Shown: piece by piece, positions 42,880 through 51,644 of the stretch
Position numbering within the stretch: position 1 is the first letter of the stretch
Layout of the letters: each line of letters begins with the position of its first letter
Source of the DNA: Lutibacter sp. Hel_I_33_5
GTDB taxonomy: Bacteria > Bacteroidota > Bacteroidia > Flavobacteriales > Flavobacteriaceae
Assembly (NCBI RefSeq): GCF_007827455.1
Contig: NZ_VISM01000001.1
Coordinates: 2,581,501 to 2,645,500, forward strand
DNA: 64,000 bases
Direction: 5' to 3'
Position numbers and translations under genes: made by a program
Notes under the pieces: generated by a model
The model's database searches: none
What the model saw: the letters and a program-made list of their open reading frames with translations, nothing else
What the model was told of the DNA's origin: nothing

Positions 42880-43407
42880 ATGAATTTAGTACAGCCTTTA
42901 AATTTTAAAAAGTGGATTGATGAAAATCGTCATTTATTAAAACCACCAGTTGGTAACAAACAAGTTTGGGATAATGGTGAATATATAGTGATGGTTGTTG
43001 GTGGTCCAAATTCAAGAAAAGATTATCATTATAATGAAACTCCAGAATTTTTCTATCAAGTTGAAGGAGATATGATTTTAAAAATCATTGATGATAAAGG
43101 CGAACAAGTAGATGTAGAAATTAATGAAGGTGATATTTACTTGTTACCTGGAAAAGTACCACATTCGCCACAGAGAAAAGAAAATACTGTTGGTTTGGTG
43201 ATAGAATATCCACGTTCGGAAGAAATGGTAGACGCTCTAGAATGGTATTGTGAAAATTGTGATGCGCCATTATATCGAGAAGAATTTAAACTTGATAATA
43301 TTGAAACTGATATGCCAATCATATTTGATACTTATTATTCAGATAAAAAGAAATGTACGTGTGATAATTGTGGAGAAATAATGGAAACGCCTAAGAAAAT
43401 TAAATAA
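42880..43407 (+). CDS. nbaC: 3-hydroxyanthranilate 3,4-dioxygenase
   Basis: A 175-residue cupin that opens the 3-hydroxyanthranilate ring to 2-amino-3-carboxymuconate semialdehyde. Fe(II) ligands are His50, Glu56 and His95, agreeing with known bacterial HAAO numbering. The C-terminal rubredoxin-like metal site is Cys124/Cys127 and Cys161/Cys164. It is one base from the ACMS decarboxylase gene, so the two are coupled. Identification is secure. Confidence 0.95.
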   Translation: MNLVQPLNFKKWIDENRHLLKPPVGNKQVWDNGEYIVMVVGGPNSRKDYHYNETPEFFYQVEGDMILKIIDDKGEQVDVEINEGDIYLLPGKVPHSPQRKENTVGLVIEYPRSEEMVDALEWYCENCDAPLYREEFKLDNIETDMPIIFDTYYSDKKKCTCDNCGEIMETPKKIK

Positions 43408-44490
43408 ATGACTAGAAAATTACGTATAAACGGACACTCACATTTGTTGCCTTATCCAGAACAGATTCCTCAATTTATGAAGGAAAAAGAAATCTTTTGG
43501 GTAGATGATGAACGTAAGTATATGTTGCAAAAAGGGTGGAAACGTCCTGTAACAGATTCTAGTTTTTTCTTAGATGAAAAGTTAGAGTGGATGGAAAGAA
43601 ATCGTTTAGATCATGCGGTAGTTTTAAATTTGTCTCAATTATATGGAAATGGATTGCGTTTAGAGGAAATGAAAAAAGCCTTGCGTTTTCAAAATGATTT
43701 TAATGCAAAAGTTCAGCAAGATCATCCATCTAAATTCACTTGTGGATTTGTAGTGCATCCAGGTTTTATTTATGGTGCCTTGTATGAAATGGAGCGTTGT
43801 GTAGAAGAATTGGGCTTAAAAGTTTTGTGTTTGCCAACACATTTTATGGATTCAATTGGACAATGGCGTTCAGTTTTTGATAAAGAGAATGATCGAATTT
43901 TTGAATTGGCTGATAAATATAAATTAGCCATTGAAATTCATCCATATGATGGCGATCAAATGATAAAATTAGAAAACACTAATTGGCGTTTTCATTTAAT
44001 TTGGATGTTAGCACAATGTGGAGATGCCTATCATTTTTATACGTTAAACGGAATGCAAGAGCGTTTTCCAAATATTAGAACTTGTTTTGCGCATGGTGGT
44101 CAGTTAGCACAAATGAACTTAGGAAGGCGTATTCAAGGTTTTGATGGGAGACCCGATTTATTTGAAGGGAAAACACATCCTAGAAAAGCAGTCGGACACC
44201 CAAATATCTTTTTCGACACTTTAGTGCATGATACAGATTCGTTAAAATTGATGATAGAACGTCAAGGATCTAATCAAGTTTTAATGGGTTTAGATGATCC
44301 ATATCCACTTGGTGAAATGGAAAGTGACGCACAATCTTCATATCCAGGTAAGATTTTAGATTTAGCTATGGATAGAAATATTATTGATCAAAAACAGTAT
44401 GACCAAATTTGGGAAGACAATACTTTACGTTGGTTGTTTGGAGATGATGAAAAAGCAAAAAAAGAACTGATTTCGAAAATTTTAAATTGA
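43408..44490 (+). CDS. nbaD: ACMS decarboxylase (amidohydrolase 2 family)
   Basis: A 360-residue zinc amidohydrolase-family decarboxylase that converts 2-amino-3-carboxymuconate semialdehyde to 2-aminomuconate semialdehyde. Metal-binding residues include His10 and His12 in NGHSHLL, a histidine in IEIHPYD, FAHGGQLAQ, and an aspartate in MGLDDPYPLGE. It starts directly after the dioxygenase stop codon. The product is the substrate of the aldehyde dehydrogenase at 39943. It is the last gene of the cluster. Confidence 0.92.
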   Translation: MTRKLRINGHSHLLPYPEQIPQFMKEKEIFWVDDERKYMLQKGWKRPVTDSSFFLDEKLEWMERNRLDHAVVLNLSQLYGNGLRLEEMKKALRFQNDFNAKVQQDHPSKFTCGFVVHPGFIYGALYEMERCVEELGLKVLCLPTHFMDSIGQWRSVFDKENDRIFELADKYKLAIEIHPYDGDQMIKLENTNWRFHLIWMLAQCGDAYHFYTLNGMQERFPNIRTCFAHGGQLAQMNLGRRIQGFDGRPDLFEGKTHPRKAVGHPNIFFDTLVHDTDSLKLMIERQGSNQVLMGLDDPYPLGEMESDAQSSYPGKILDLAMDRNIIDQKQYDQIWEDNTLRWLFGDDEKAKKELISKILN

Positions 44491-44538
44491 TACTACTTAG
44501 TTTTTAGTCACTTGGAATAAACTAAAAACTAAGTAGTA
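44491..44538. terminator. Perfect 18-bp inverted repeat between convergent operons
   Basis: TACTACTTAGTTTTTAGT (44491-44508) pairs perfectly with ACTAAAAACTAAGTAGTA (44521-44538) around a 12-base loop. It starts directly after the decarboxylase stop. There is no T-run, so it may be a processing or bidirectional signal rather than a canonical intrinsic terminator. Confidence 0.55.
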
Positions 44539-44549
44539 ATAATTAAAGA

Positions 44550-45173
44550 TTATTTTTCGCATTGTTTTAAAACTTGCTCCGCTCTTTTTAGCATAAATCT
44601 AGGATAAAATTCAATTTCATTTTTTTCCTTTTTACCTAATTCAATTGCTTTTTTAACTTGCTCGCAATATGGTTTTGTAGATTTCCCAAAAAACTTTGCA
44701 GCTCCCATTTCCCATTCTGCTTTTCCTAAAATTACTCTTGGATTGTTTGGTTCAATTTCTAATGCTTTTGCATATAATTGATTGTTTTTTCCAGATAAAG
44801 TCATTCCATACTTCTGTCCATCAAAAGCAATATAACCAAGGTTTAAAAGTGCTTGTGTAATTATAATCTCTGGATTGTTTTCTGAATTTGATTTTGCAAT
44901 ATCTAAAAATTCTTGAGCCTTTGTTAATTTAGCTTTTAAAACAGCTTCATCTTTTAACCCAAAACTACCTAAAATTTCTATAGTTGCTGCATAATACGAC
45001 GGTAACCAATTTGTTGTTTCTACTTTAGATATTCTTTCAAAAAGTTGAGAAGCTTCTTGCATTTTCCCAGTTTCCCAAAGAGAGAATGCTTTTTGCATTC
45101 CTTTTTGATAATTTGATTGCGCAGAAATTCCTAGAGTAAATATAAGTGCTATTAGTGTGATTATTTTTTTCAT
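44550..45173 (-). CDS. Secreted TPR-like protein
   Basis: A 207-residue exported helical protein with a signal peptide ending near TLGISAQ. TPR-like pairs are seen in GKMQEASQLFERI and NNQLYAKALEIEPNNPRVIL. The function is unknown; similar proteins occur next to DUF2141 and TonB genes in this phylum, as here. It is the last gene of a three-gene operon (DUF2141 - DUF2306 - TPR), 11 bases after the DUF2306 gene. Confidence 0.7.
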   Translation of the reverse strand: MKKIITLIALIFTLGISAQSNYQKGMQKAFSLWETGKMQEASQLFERISKVETTNWLPSYYAATIEILGSFGLKDEAVLKAKLTKAQEFLDIAKSNSENNPEIIITQALLNLGYIAFDGQKYGMTLSGKNNQLYAKALEIEPNNPRVILGKAEWEMGAAKFFGKSTKPYCEQVKKAIELGKKEKNEIEFYPRFMLKRAEQVLKQCEK

Positions 45174-45184
45174 GATAAGTAAGT

Positions 45185-45802
45185 TTATTTTGATAATTTA
45201 AATTGATATTTAATAATTAGAAAAGCAACAAATAAATTAGGTATCCAAGATAACCATGCAACAATTCTGTATGCAGGTAAAAAACCACCAAAGATATTTC
45301 CTAAAATTGGTAACCATATTCTTAGTGTTACTGCAGAGAAACATACTGCATAACTATAAATCATTAATTTTTGATGCTTAATTATATTGCCATTTTTAAT
45401 TGCTAAAAAGCCAAATAATGTTGTGAAAAACCAAACAATAGCCATAGAAGCAAAACCAAGTTTTGGACTTATTCCTCCTGTTGCATATAAAGCGATATAG
45501 AATCCAGAGATTCCACTTAATAAACAAGAAACTACATATACTTTACCAATTTTTCTATGTAGTTGTATTTTTTTTACTCGTAATTTTTTATTGAATTGTA
45601 ACCAGCCAATTATTAATGCAATTCCACCTAAAATTATATGAGTGTAAAACATGGTATTCCATAATATATCTGCTAAAAGTAAGTCAGATTTACTTGCTAA
45701 CAATCCAAATTTTCTATCTACAATAAAATATATAGCAGGATATAATCCAATTAATATTGCGCAAAAAGAAATTATAAAATAAGATATTTTTCTTAATAAC
45801 AT
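45185..45802 (-). CDS. DUF2306 family membrane protein
   Basis: A 205-residue membrane protein with about six helices and the family histidines in MFYTHIILGGIALIIGWLQF and LHRKIGKVYV. These histidines resemble heme-binding positions, but no cofactor is established. It overlaps the DUF2141 stop by one base, so both are cotranscribed. Confidence 0.75.
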   Translation of the reverse strand: MLLRKISYFIISFCAILIGLYPAIYFIVDRKFGLLASKSDLLLADILWNTMFYTHIILGGIALIIGWLQFNKKLRVKKIQLHRKIGKVYVVSCLLSGISGFYIALYATGGISPKLGFASMAIVWFFTTLFGFLAIKNGNIIKHQKLMIYSYAVCFSAVTLRIWLPILGNIFGGFLPAYRIVAWLSWIPNLFVAFLIIKYQFKLSK

Positions 45803-46224
45803 TAGTTGATGTTTATAATTATTGTTTTGTTTTCTTCTAAATTAAATTTGGCATCTTTAAATTTTGGTGGGCCCATAAAACCAGTAGCATCATTAGAAAA
45901 TCCATAAGGTTCTTTAGGTATTCCAAAAATCTTGGTATCCATTTTTTTGTTATTGTTTTCATCGTGAAATAATGAAACCGCATACGTTCCTTTCTTTAAG
46001 TTTTTAAAAACACCTGTAGCTTTTTTATTTTTTATGTCAGTAATTATTCCAGATGCTTTCTTAAGAAAAGTTTCTTCGCTATCGTAAATGGCTAGAAAAA
46101 TTTTACCATTGTTTGATTCTATTCCTTTTACTTCAATTGATAAATTAAAAGTTTCTTCTTCTTGAGCTTGGATTGAAATAATCCCATTAAAAATAAGAAG
46201 TGCGATAAGTATTAATTTTTTCAT
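45802..46224 (-). CDS. DUF2141 domain secreted protein
   Basis: A 140-residue periplasmic or outer-membrane protein with a signal peptide (ending near SIQAQ). DUF2141 motifs are GKIFLAIYDSEETFLKK, KKGTYAVSLFHDENNNKKMD and IFGIPKEPYGFSNDA. The function is unknown. It heads the operon whose upstream region shares a 21-bp-spaced direct repeat with the TonB receptor gene. Confidence 0.85.
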   Translation of the reverse strand: MKKLILIALLIFNGIISIQAQEEETFNLSIEVKGIESNNGKIFLAIYDSEETFLKKASGIITDIKNKKATGVFKNLKKGTYAVSLFHDENNNKKMDTKIFGIPKEPYGFSNDATGFMGPPKFKDAKFNLEENKTIIININ

Positions 46225-46244
46225 GATGTTATTTTTTGATGATT

Positions 46245-46315
46245 CAAAGATCTGATGTTTTTCTTGTTTTTCAACAAGAATAATACCGAGTTGTCATTTT
46301 TTGTTGATGAGTTGT
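46245..46315 (-). promoter_or_regulatory. LytTR-like operator and promoter of the DUF2141 operon
   Basis: Two direct copies GAGTTGT (46288-46294 and 46309-46315) are 21 bases apart, preceded by AATACC. A minus-strand ATCTTTG (CAAAGAT at 46245-46251) lies 21 bases before the start codon. All distances equal those at the TonB gene (48582-48652). It is LytTR-like in spacing; the regulator is not in the window. Confidence 0.6.
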
Positions 46316-46324
46316 TGTTTTATA

Positions 46325-46398
46325 TCATTACGAAGGAGAAACGATTGAAGTAATCTACTTTAGTTATAAACAGATTGCTTTATTTTATTCGCAATGAC
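46325..46398. repeat. Facing pair of GTCATT/AATCT-type dispersed repeats
   Basis: TCATTACGAAGGAGAAACGA (46327-46346) running to GTAATCT faces AGATTGCTTT and CGCAATGACA (46389-46398). The ends are complementary. It separates the DUF2141 operon control region from the TonB receptor gene end. Confidence 0.7.
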
Positions 46399-46404
46399 AA
46401 ATCA

Positions 46405-48561
46405 TTATAAATTATTTAATTGATTGTCTTTTTTATTATCGCTAATCGTCCAGAATAAGCCAACAAAAAAGAAGCTGTCTGTATTTGGTATAATTGCTTG
46501 TCTTTCGAAATTCCCATTCATGTTTGGAGTGTTTTTGTAGTTGTATCCAAATACATTTTGAGTTCCAAACACATTATTTACAGAGAAATATAAAATCTTT
46601 TGCTGACTAATTAAATATGCCCAATTTAAACTGACTGAGTTATAATTTTTGGTTTGATTGTTTAAGAAGCCAGGTTCGTTTGGATTGGTGTAATTTCTTC
46701 CTGAAGCAAAATTATATGACATTCCAAATTGACTTTTCCAGTCTTCAATCCAATGTTTAGCAACAACAGATAAATTGTGTTTTGACGCAAAACTTGGTCT
46801 AGCAGTAGTAGGATAATTTCTATAATCTCTTTCTGTTTCTAAAAATGAGTAAGAAACCCAATAATCTGTGTTTTTAATTTTACGATTTTGTCTCCAGAAA
46901 ATATCAAACCCTTTTGCAAAACCACTTCCGTTATTGTTATAGTTTGCATTAAAATTTGCTATTTGTGTATCGAATTTTACTAAATCTTTATAGTTCTTGT
47001 AATAACCTTCTATTCTAAAAATTTGCCCTTGTTTTACCGATTGAAAATTAGCAATTAAATGAGAAGTGTTTTCAGCTTTAAAATCTTGATTAAATTTTAA
47101 ATATTCATTTTTAGGGTTTTGATAAAACTGACCGTAAGCCAACGAGAATTGAGAACTTTTACTTGACTTAAATGATATTGATGCTCTAGGTGAAATTGTA
47201 AATTCATTCAATAATTCAGAATGTTCTGCTCTAACACCAATTTTTGTTGCTAGATTTTTTGAAAAGAAAATATCTGTTTCTGCAAATGAAGCAAAAATAT
47301 TATTATTAAAACCATAATCAAATTTTCCAACAGTGTTAGAAGTATACGTTTCATCGAATTTTGTAATAAAATACTCTGAACCAAAACTAATTTTAAATCT
47401 GTTTGAAAACTGTTTTTTTAGCTTTAGTTTAAAATGCATTGAGTTTTCATTGTCAGTTACTAGATCATCAATAATATTGATATTAGAATAATCATTTGTA
47501 AAACTTAAACCAGTTTCAAATTTCCAATTATCTCCAAATTTATTTTTATATGAACTATTAAAATATAGATTTCTGTTATCTAAACCGAATCTAAAACCAT
47601 CCACAAAATTAATGTCATCTTGTATTAAATCGAAATTTGTATAGCTAAATGCACCATAAACTTTAAGTAAAGATTCATTCTGAAATTTATGTCTATAAAT
47701 CATTTCTCCACTTAAAGCTTGTACAGGTTTTTTCCAAGTATTTCTATCTGGAAAAGCTTTTTGATAGGGTGCGAGATTAATATAAGATGTATTTACACTA
47801 AATGAATTTTTTCCCCATATTTGTGTATTTCCGACTCCTAATCCTAATGTCATAAAGGATAAATCTGTTTTTTCTTCAACAGGTTCATCAATTGTATTTA
47901 ATAATAAAACACCAGACAATGCTTGTCCATATTCTGCAGAATATCCACCTGTAGAAAATGAAATTCCTTTAAATAAAAATGGAGAAAATCGACCACGTGT
48001 TGGAATATTTCTTGCAGCAGGTGCATAAGGTGTAAATACTCTAATTCCGTCAACAAAAATTTGTGATTCTTCAGCATCACCTCCTCTTATAAATAATCGT
48101 CCATCTTCACCTACAGTAGAAGTTCCAGGAAGTGTTTGTATAGCGCCAAAAACATCGCCAAGAGCACTTGCAGTTGTTACAACATCTAAAGGTTTTAAAA
48201 CCGTGACTTTAGCTTTTGCGCCAGTTTCAAATGTACCAGCATTAATTGTTACAGCATCTAAAGCATTTACATCTTCTCTTAGGATAATTTTTAGGTTTTT
48301 TAATTTAGAAATGATATCGGTTTTAGTATAGGTTTCAAAAGATATAAAAGAGACAACAATTGTTTGTGTTCCTTTTTCTGATGTTGTAAAACTAAATTCA
48401 CCTGTATCTGAAGTTGAGGTTCCATCATAAGTTCCATCTAAATATATATTAGCGCCTATAATCGGATTCCCTTTTTTGTCGGTTACTTTTCCTGAAATTG
48501 TGTTTTGAGCAATTGCTGAAAAATGTAAAATAATTAAAAGAAGTGGTAGTATGTGTTTCAT
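46405..48561 (-). CDS. TonB-dependent receptor with carboxypeptidase-like N-domain
   Basis: A 718-residue outer-membrane receptor. A signal peptide (about 1-18) is followed by a carboxypeptidase-like regulatory domain (VTDKKGNPIIGANIYLDGTY), a plug (GAIQTLPGTSTVGEDGRLFI, then RGGDAEESQIFVDG) and a C-terminal beta-barrel ending FFVGLFWTIS. The ligand is unknown; length is moderate for a metal or small-molecule receptor. Its control region is a close copy of that of the DUF2141 operon downstream. Confidence 0.9.
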   Translation of the reverse strand: MKHILPLLLIILHFSAIAQNTISGKVTDKKGNPIIGANIYLDGTYDGTSTSDTGEFSFTTSEKGTQTIVVSFISFETYTKTDIISKLKNLKIILREDVNALDAVTINAGTFETGAKAKVTVLKPLDVVTTASALGDVFGAIQTLPGTSTVGEDGRLFIRGGDAEESQIFVDGIRVFTPYAPAARNIPTRGRFSPFLFKGISFSTGGYSAEYGQALSGVLLLNTIDEPVEEKTDLSFMTLGLGVGNTQIWGKNSFSVNTSYINLAPYQKAFPDRNTWKKPVQALSGEMIYRHKFQNESLLKVYGAFSYTNFDLIQDDINFVDGFRFGLDNRNLYFNSSYKNKFGDNWKFETGLSFTNDYSNINIIDDLVTDNENSMHFKLKLKKQFSNRFKISFGSEYFITKFDETYTSNTVGKFDYGFNNNIFASFAETDIFFSKNLATKIGVRAEHSELLNEFTISPRASISFKSSKSSQFSLAYGQFYQNPKNEYLKFNQDFKAENTSHLIANFQSVKQGQIFRIEGYYKNYKDLVKFDTQIANFNANYNNNGSGFAKGFDIFWRQNRKIKNTDYWVSYSFLETERDYRNYPTTARPSFASKHNLSVVAKHWIEDWKSQFGMSYNFASGRNYTNPNEPGFLNNQTKNYNSVSLNWAYLISQQKILYFSVNNVFGTQNVFGYNYKNTPNMNGNFERQAIIPNTDSFFFVGLFWTISDNKKDNQLNNL

Positions 48562-48581
48562 CGTTTTGTTATTTGATGGTA

Positions 48582-48652
48582 CAAAGATGTAGGGTTATTC
48601 TTTTTTAAAATAAAAAGAAATACCGAGTTGTAAATTTTGAATGATGAATTGT
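48582..48652 (-). promoter_or_regulatory. LytTR-like operator and promoter of the TonB receptor gene
   Basis: GAGTTGT (48625-48631) and GAATTGT (48646-48652) are 21 bases apart, with AATACC directly before. CAAAGAT (48582-48588) lies 21 bases before the start codon, exactly as at the DUF2141 operon. The 13-base word AATACCGAGTTGT is identical in both. Confidence 0.6.
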
Positions 48653-48659
48653 TATGCTG

Positions 48660-49289
48660 CTATCTTAACTTGAACCTTAAAACTGTTTTTAATTTTTCTG
48701 GAGCAACTTTTCTAAAATCTGATAAGTATATTTCTTTATGAACTTTAGAATCTCTTTCTAGACCTTCACTTTTTGCAAATTCTTCCATGATTTTAAAAGA
48801 AGCAGGTTCATTATCATAAGAGCCAATATGAAGCATTTGAATACATTTTCCTTCCGTAATTTTCTTGAATTTAACTTTATCAAACAATAGGTTTGTTTTC
48901 TTTAGTTTTACTTTTTCAATAGCTTTTAATGCGTAATTTTCTGTAACAAAATTAGGTTGTCTTATCATTAATGTAAAAACCAAATCGTTTTTATTCAACT
49001 TTGTGTTTTCTGTGTATGTTTTTTTTGCTTCATCAGAAATATCCCAAACTCCTTCTAAAGGATAGACAGTGTAATCGTAATAATCTTTTAAAACAGGATT
49101 CTTTTTTAAGCCCATTTTGATACCATAACAAATAGGATATAATGCTCTAATATATGCTGAAAATTCTGGATTATTGGGATTTCCTTTTCCAGATATTGTT
49201 AAATAATTATATTCAGGAATTTCTATAATTTCTGGTTTAGTTTTAGGAATGTAAACTTGTTTTTCCTTTTTTCTCCACTCGTGTTTCAT
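48660..49289 (-). CDS. GyrI-like small-molecule-binding domain protein
   Basis: A 209-residue cytosolic protein of the GyrI-like/DUF group: IEIPEYNYLTISGKGNPNNP, then FSAYIRALYPICYGIKMGLK and a C-terminal HKEIYLSDFRKVAPEKLKTV. Such domains bind drugs or metabolites. It follows the AraC gene by 10 bases and is probably coexpressed with it; it may act as its effector-domain paralogue. The ligand is unknown. Confidence 0.8.
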   Translation of the reverse strand: MKHEWRKKEKQVYIPKTKPEIIEIPEYNYLTISGKGNPNNPEFSAYIRALYPICYGIKMGLKKNPVLKDYYDYTVYPLEGVWDISDEAKKTYTENTKLNKNDLVFTLMIRQPNFVTENYALKAIEKVKLKKTNLLFDKVKFKKITEGKCIQMLHIGSYDNEPASFKIMEEFAKSEGLERDSKVHKEIYLSDFRKVAPEKLKTVLRFKLR

Positions 49290-49299
49290 CAGAATAATA

Positions 49300-50217
49300 T
49301 TAAAGAACTGGAATACATAGATCTACAATAAATTTGTTCTCTGGATGCTCTGCAGCGTTATTGTAATAAATTTCAAAAGGATCAACTTCAGATTTTTTGT
49401 AACCATTTTCTATCATCCATGCAAAGCTAGACTCCCAAGCTTGTTGAAATTGAAAAGGCTTAATCTCTAATCTAGAAACAATACATTTTGTTGGAGTTAA
49501 TACTTTTAAATTTACTTGTTCGTCAAAATCAATAGGATCATTTAAAACAATGCAAGCGCTCATTCTTAAATTATTAGGATCTGTAATTTTGGGGCTATCA
49601 TGATAAATAGTTACCATTCTTGTTTGCTCATTGATCAAACCTTTTGGAGTTGCCCATTTTACTAACCTACCATACACACTTCCAATTGCTTCAATTTTTC
49701 CTTTATGAGAAATATAAGCTAAATCTAATCTAGGAATTTTTTTAATTTCTGTTTTTGCATTCATCTGTAACCAATTTAAAGCGTTGTTTATATTACAAAT
49801 ATATTGCTCAAAAGTGGTTTGTATTATTCCATTCTTGCTTTCAGTTTTGCAAATCTTGCTATATTTTTCTGGGCTTTCTTTTTTGAAATTTACAGGAGAT
49901 ATTCCATAAAATTTTTTAAAAGCTTTAGAAAATGAAGAAATACTAGAAAAACCAACTTCTTCAGAAATTTCTGTAACAGTTTTTTCTTTCTGATGTAATA
50001 AAAACGATGCTGCTTTTTCAATTCGCTTTCTTACTATAAAATTATTTACAGTTTCTCCTGTTACAGCAGAAAAAAGACGATGAAAATGATAGGGAGAAAA
50101 AAAAGCTTTTTTAGAAACTTCATATAAATCTAGTTTTTTATCTAGATTATCTTCAATAAAAACTATTGAGTTTGATATTCTTGTAACTATTTGATTTGTT
50201 ATTTTAGAAGATTTCAT
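49300..50217 (-). CDS. AraC-type regulator with GyrI-like effector domain
   Basis: A 305-residue transcription factor. The N-terminal AraC/XylS double helix-turn-helix (ITNQIVTRISNSIVFIEDNL to YGISPVNFKK) spans residues about 1-110. The C-terminal effector-binding domain (GKIEAIGSVYGRLVKWATPK) is GyrI-like. It is a Rob/SoxS-type activator by architecture. Target and inducer are unknown, but cotranscription with the GyrI-like gene suggests a drug or small-molecule response. Confidence 0.85.
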   Translation of the reverse strand: MKSSKITNQIVTRISNSIVFIEDNLDKKLDLYEVSKKAFFSPYHFHRLFSAVTGETVNNFIVRKRIEKAASFLLHQKEKTVTEISEEVGFSSISSFSKAFKKFYGISPVNFKKESPEKYSKICKTESKNGIIQTTFEQYICNINNALNWLQMNAKTEIKKIPRLDLAYISHKGKIEAIGSVYGRLVKWATPKGLINEQTRMVTIYHDSPKITDPNNLRMSACIVLNDPIDFDEQVNLKVLTPTKCIVSRLEIKPFQFQQAWESSFAWMIENGYKKSEVDPFEIYYNNAAEHPENKFIVDLCIPVL

Positions 50218-50285
50218 GAAATCTATTTAATAAAATTTAAGAAGCAATTTATACAAAAGTTATAGAATTTACTTTGTAAATCTTG

Positions 50286-51587
50286 CTACATTTTATTTTT
50301 AAGACGAATTTTTTTATTTTTCTTATAAGGTCTAATAATCAATCTAGTTTCTCTGTCAAAACGAATATAATTATAGACCCAATTTAGAAAAACAATTGCC
50401 TTATTTCTAAAACCAATTAAAGAAAATAGGTGTACAAACATCCAAACAAACCAAGCAAAAATTCCTTGAAACTTCCATTTAGGTAAATCTACAACAGCTT
50501 TATTTCTACCAATTGTTGCCATAGAACCTTTATCATTATATTCAAAAGGTTTCATTTTCTTTTGATTGATTTTAGCTAAAATATTTTTTGCTAATAATTT
50601 TCCTTGTTGAATAGCGGGTTGCGCCATCATAGGATGTCCTTTTGGAGTTTTCTTAGAACTCATACAAGCAACATCACCAATGGCGTACACATTTTCATAT
50701 TGCTCTATTTGATTGAATTCGTCAACTTTTATTCTTGCTGCTCTTTCAATAATACACTCAGTTTCTAATCCGTTAATTGTTTGCCCTTTTACACCAGCGG
50801 CCCAAATTACAGTTGCAGATTTAAAATGATCTTCTCCGTTTGTAGTAACCGTTGTTCCATTATAATCTAAAACACGTAAATTTTTCCAAACATCAACACC
50901 TAAATCAATTAAAAAATCTTCTGCTTTTTTAGAAGCTTTATTGCTCATACCTTTTAATATTTCTCCAGAACTTTGAATCAAGTTTATTTTCATTAACCTG
51001 ATGTCTAAATCAGGATAATCTTTTGGTAAAATCCCTTTTTTCATTTCTGCCAAAGCACCTGCTAATTCAACACCAGTTGGCCCACCACCTACAATAATAA
51101 AATTCATTAAAGCATTTCTTTCTTCTAGATTTGAGGTTAATAAAGCTTCCTCAAAATTTTCTAAAATAAGACTTCTAATATTTAAAGATTGCGGAATTGA
51201 TTTCATTTCCATTGCATATTTCTGGATATTAGTATTTCCAAAAAAGTTTGTAGTAGAGCCTGTAGCAATAATTAATTTATCGAATTCTAAATCGCCTATA
51301 GAAGTTTCAATGCTATTTTTGTTTGCATTAATTTTTAGAACTTCTGCTAATCTAAAATAGAAATTATCTACATCGTTAAAGCGTTTTCTTAATGGAAAAG
51401 CAATTGAGTCTGGTTCTAATCCGCCAGTGGCAACTTGGTATAATAAAGGTTGAAATGTATGATAGTTATGTTTGTCTATTAAAACAACTTGTAATTCTTG
51501 CTTTTCAAGACCTTTTGCAGCAGCTAAACCTGCAAATCCACCTCCAATGATCACAACTCTTGGAAAGCTAGTTTGTGGAATATTCAT
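50286..51587 (-). CDS. ndh: Type II NADH dehydrogenase (NDH-2)
   Basis: A 433-residue flavoprotein that oxidises NADH without proton pumping. It has an FAD motif GGGFAGLAAAKGL near the start, IKVDEF with IGDVACM and a NAD motif GGGPTGVELAGALAEMKKGI. The C-terminus has a membrane-anchoring amphipathic segment (FAWFVWMFVHLFSLIGF). The length fits NDH-2. The gene is followed on the minus strand by the AraC regulator after 68 bases. Confidence 0.88.
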   Translation of the reverse strand: MNIPQTSFPRVVIIGGGFAGLAAAKGLEKQELQVVLIDKHNYHTFQPLLYQVATGGLEPDSIAFPLRKRFNDVDNFYFRLAEVLKINANKNSIETSIGDLEFDKLIIATGSTTNFFGNTNIQKYAMEMKSIPQSLNIRSLILENFEEALLTSNLEERNALMNFIIVGGGPTGVELAGALAEMKKGILPKDYPDLDIRLMKINLIQSSGEILKGMSNKASKKAEDFLIDLGVDVWKNLRVLDYNGTTVTTNGEDHFKSATVIWAAGVKGQTINGLETECIIERAARIKVDEFNQIEQYENVYAIGDVACMSSKKTPKGHPMMAQPAIQQGKLLAKNILAKINQKKMKPFEYNDKGSMATIGRNKAVVDLPKWKFQGIFAWFVWMFVHLFSLIGFRNKAIVFLNWVYNYIRFDRETRLIIRPYKKNKKIRLKNKM

Positions 51588-51644
51588 CTAGATTTTAACG
51601 GTTTTAAATCTATAGTAAATTTACGAAATAAATAAGAGTTTCTT

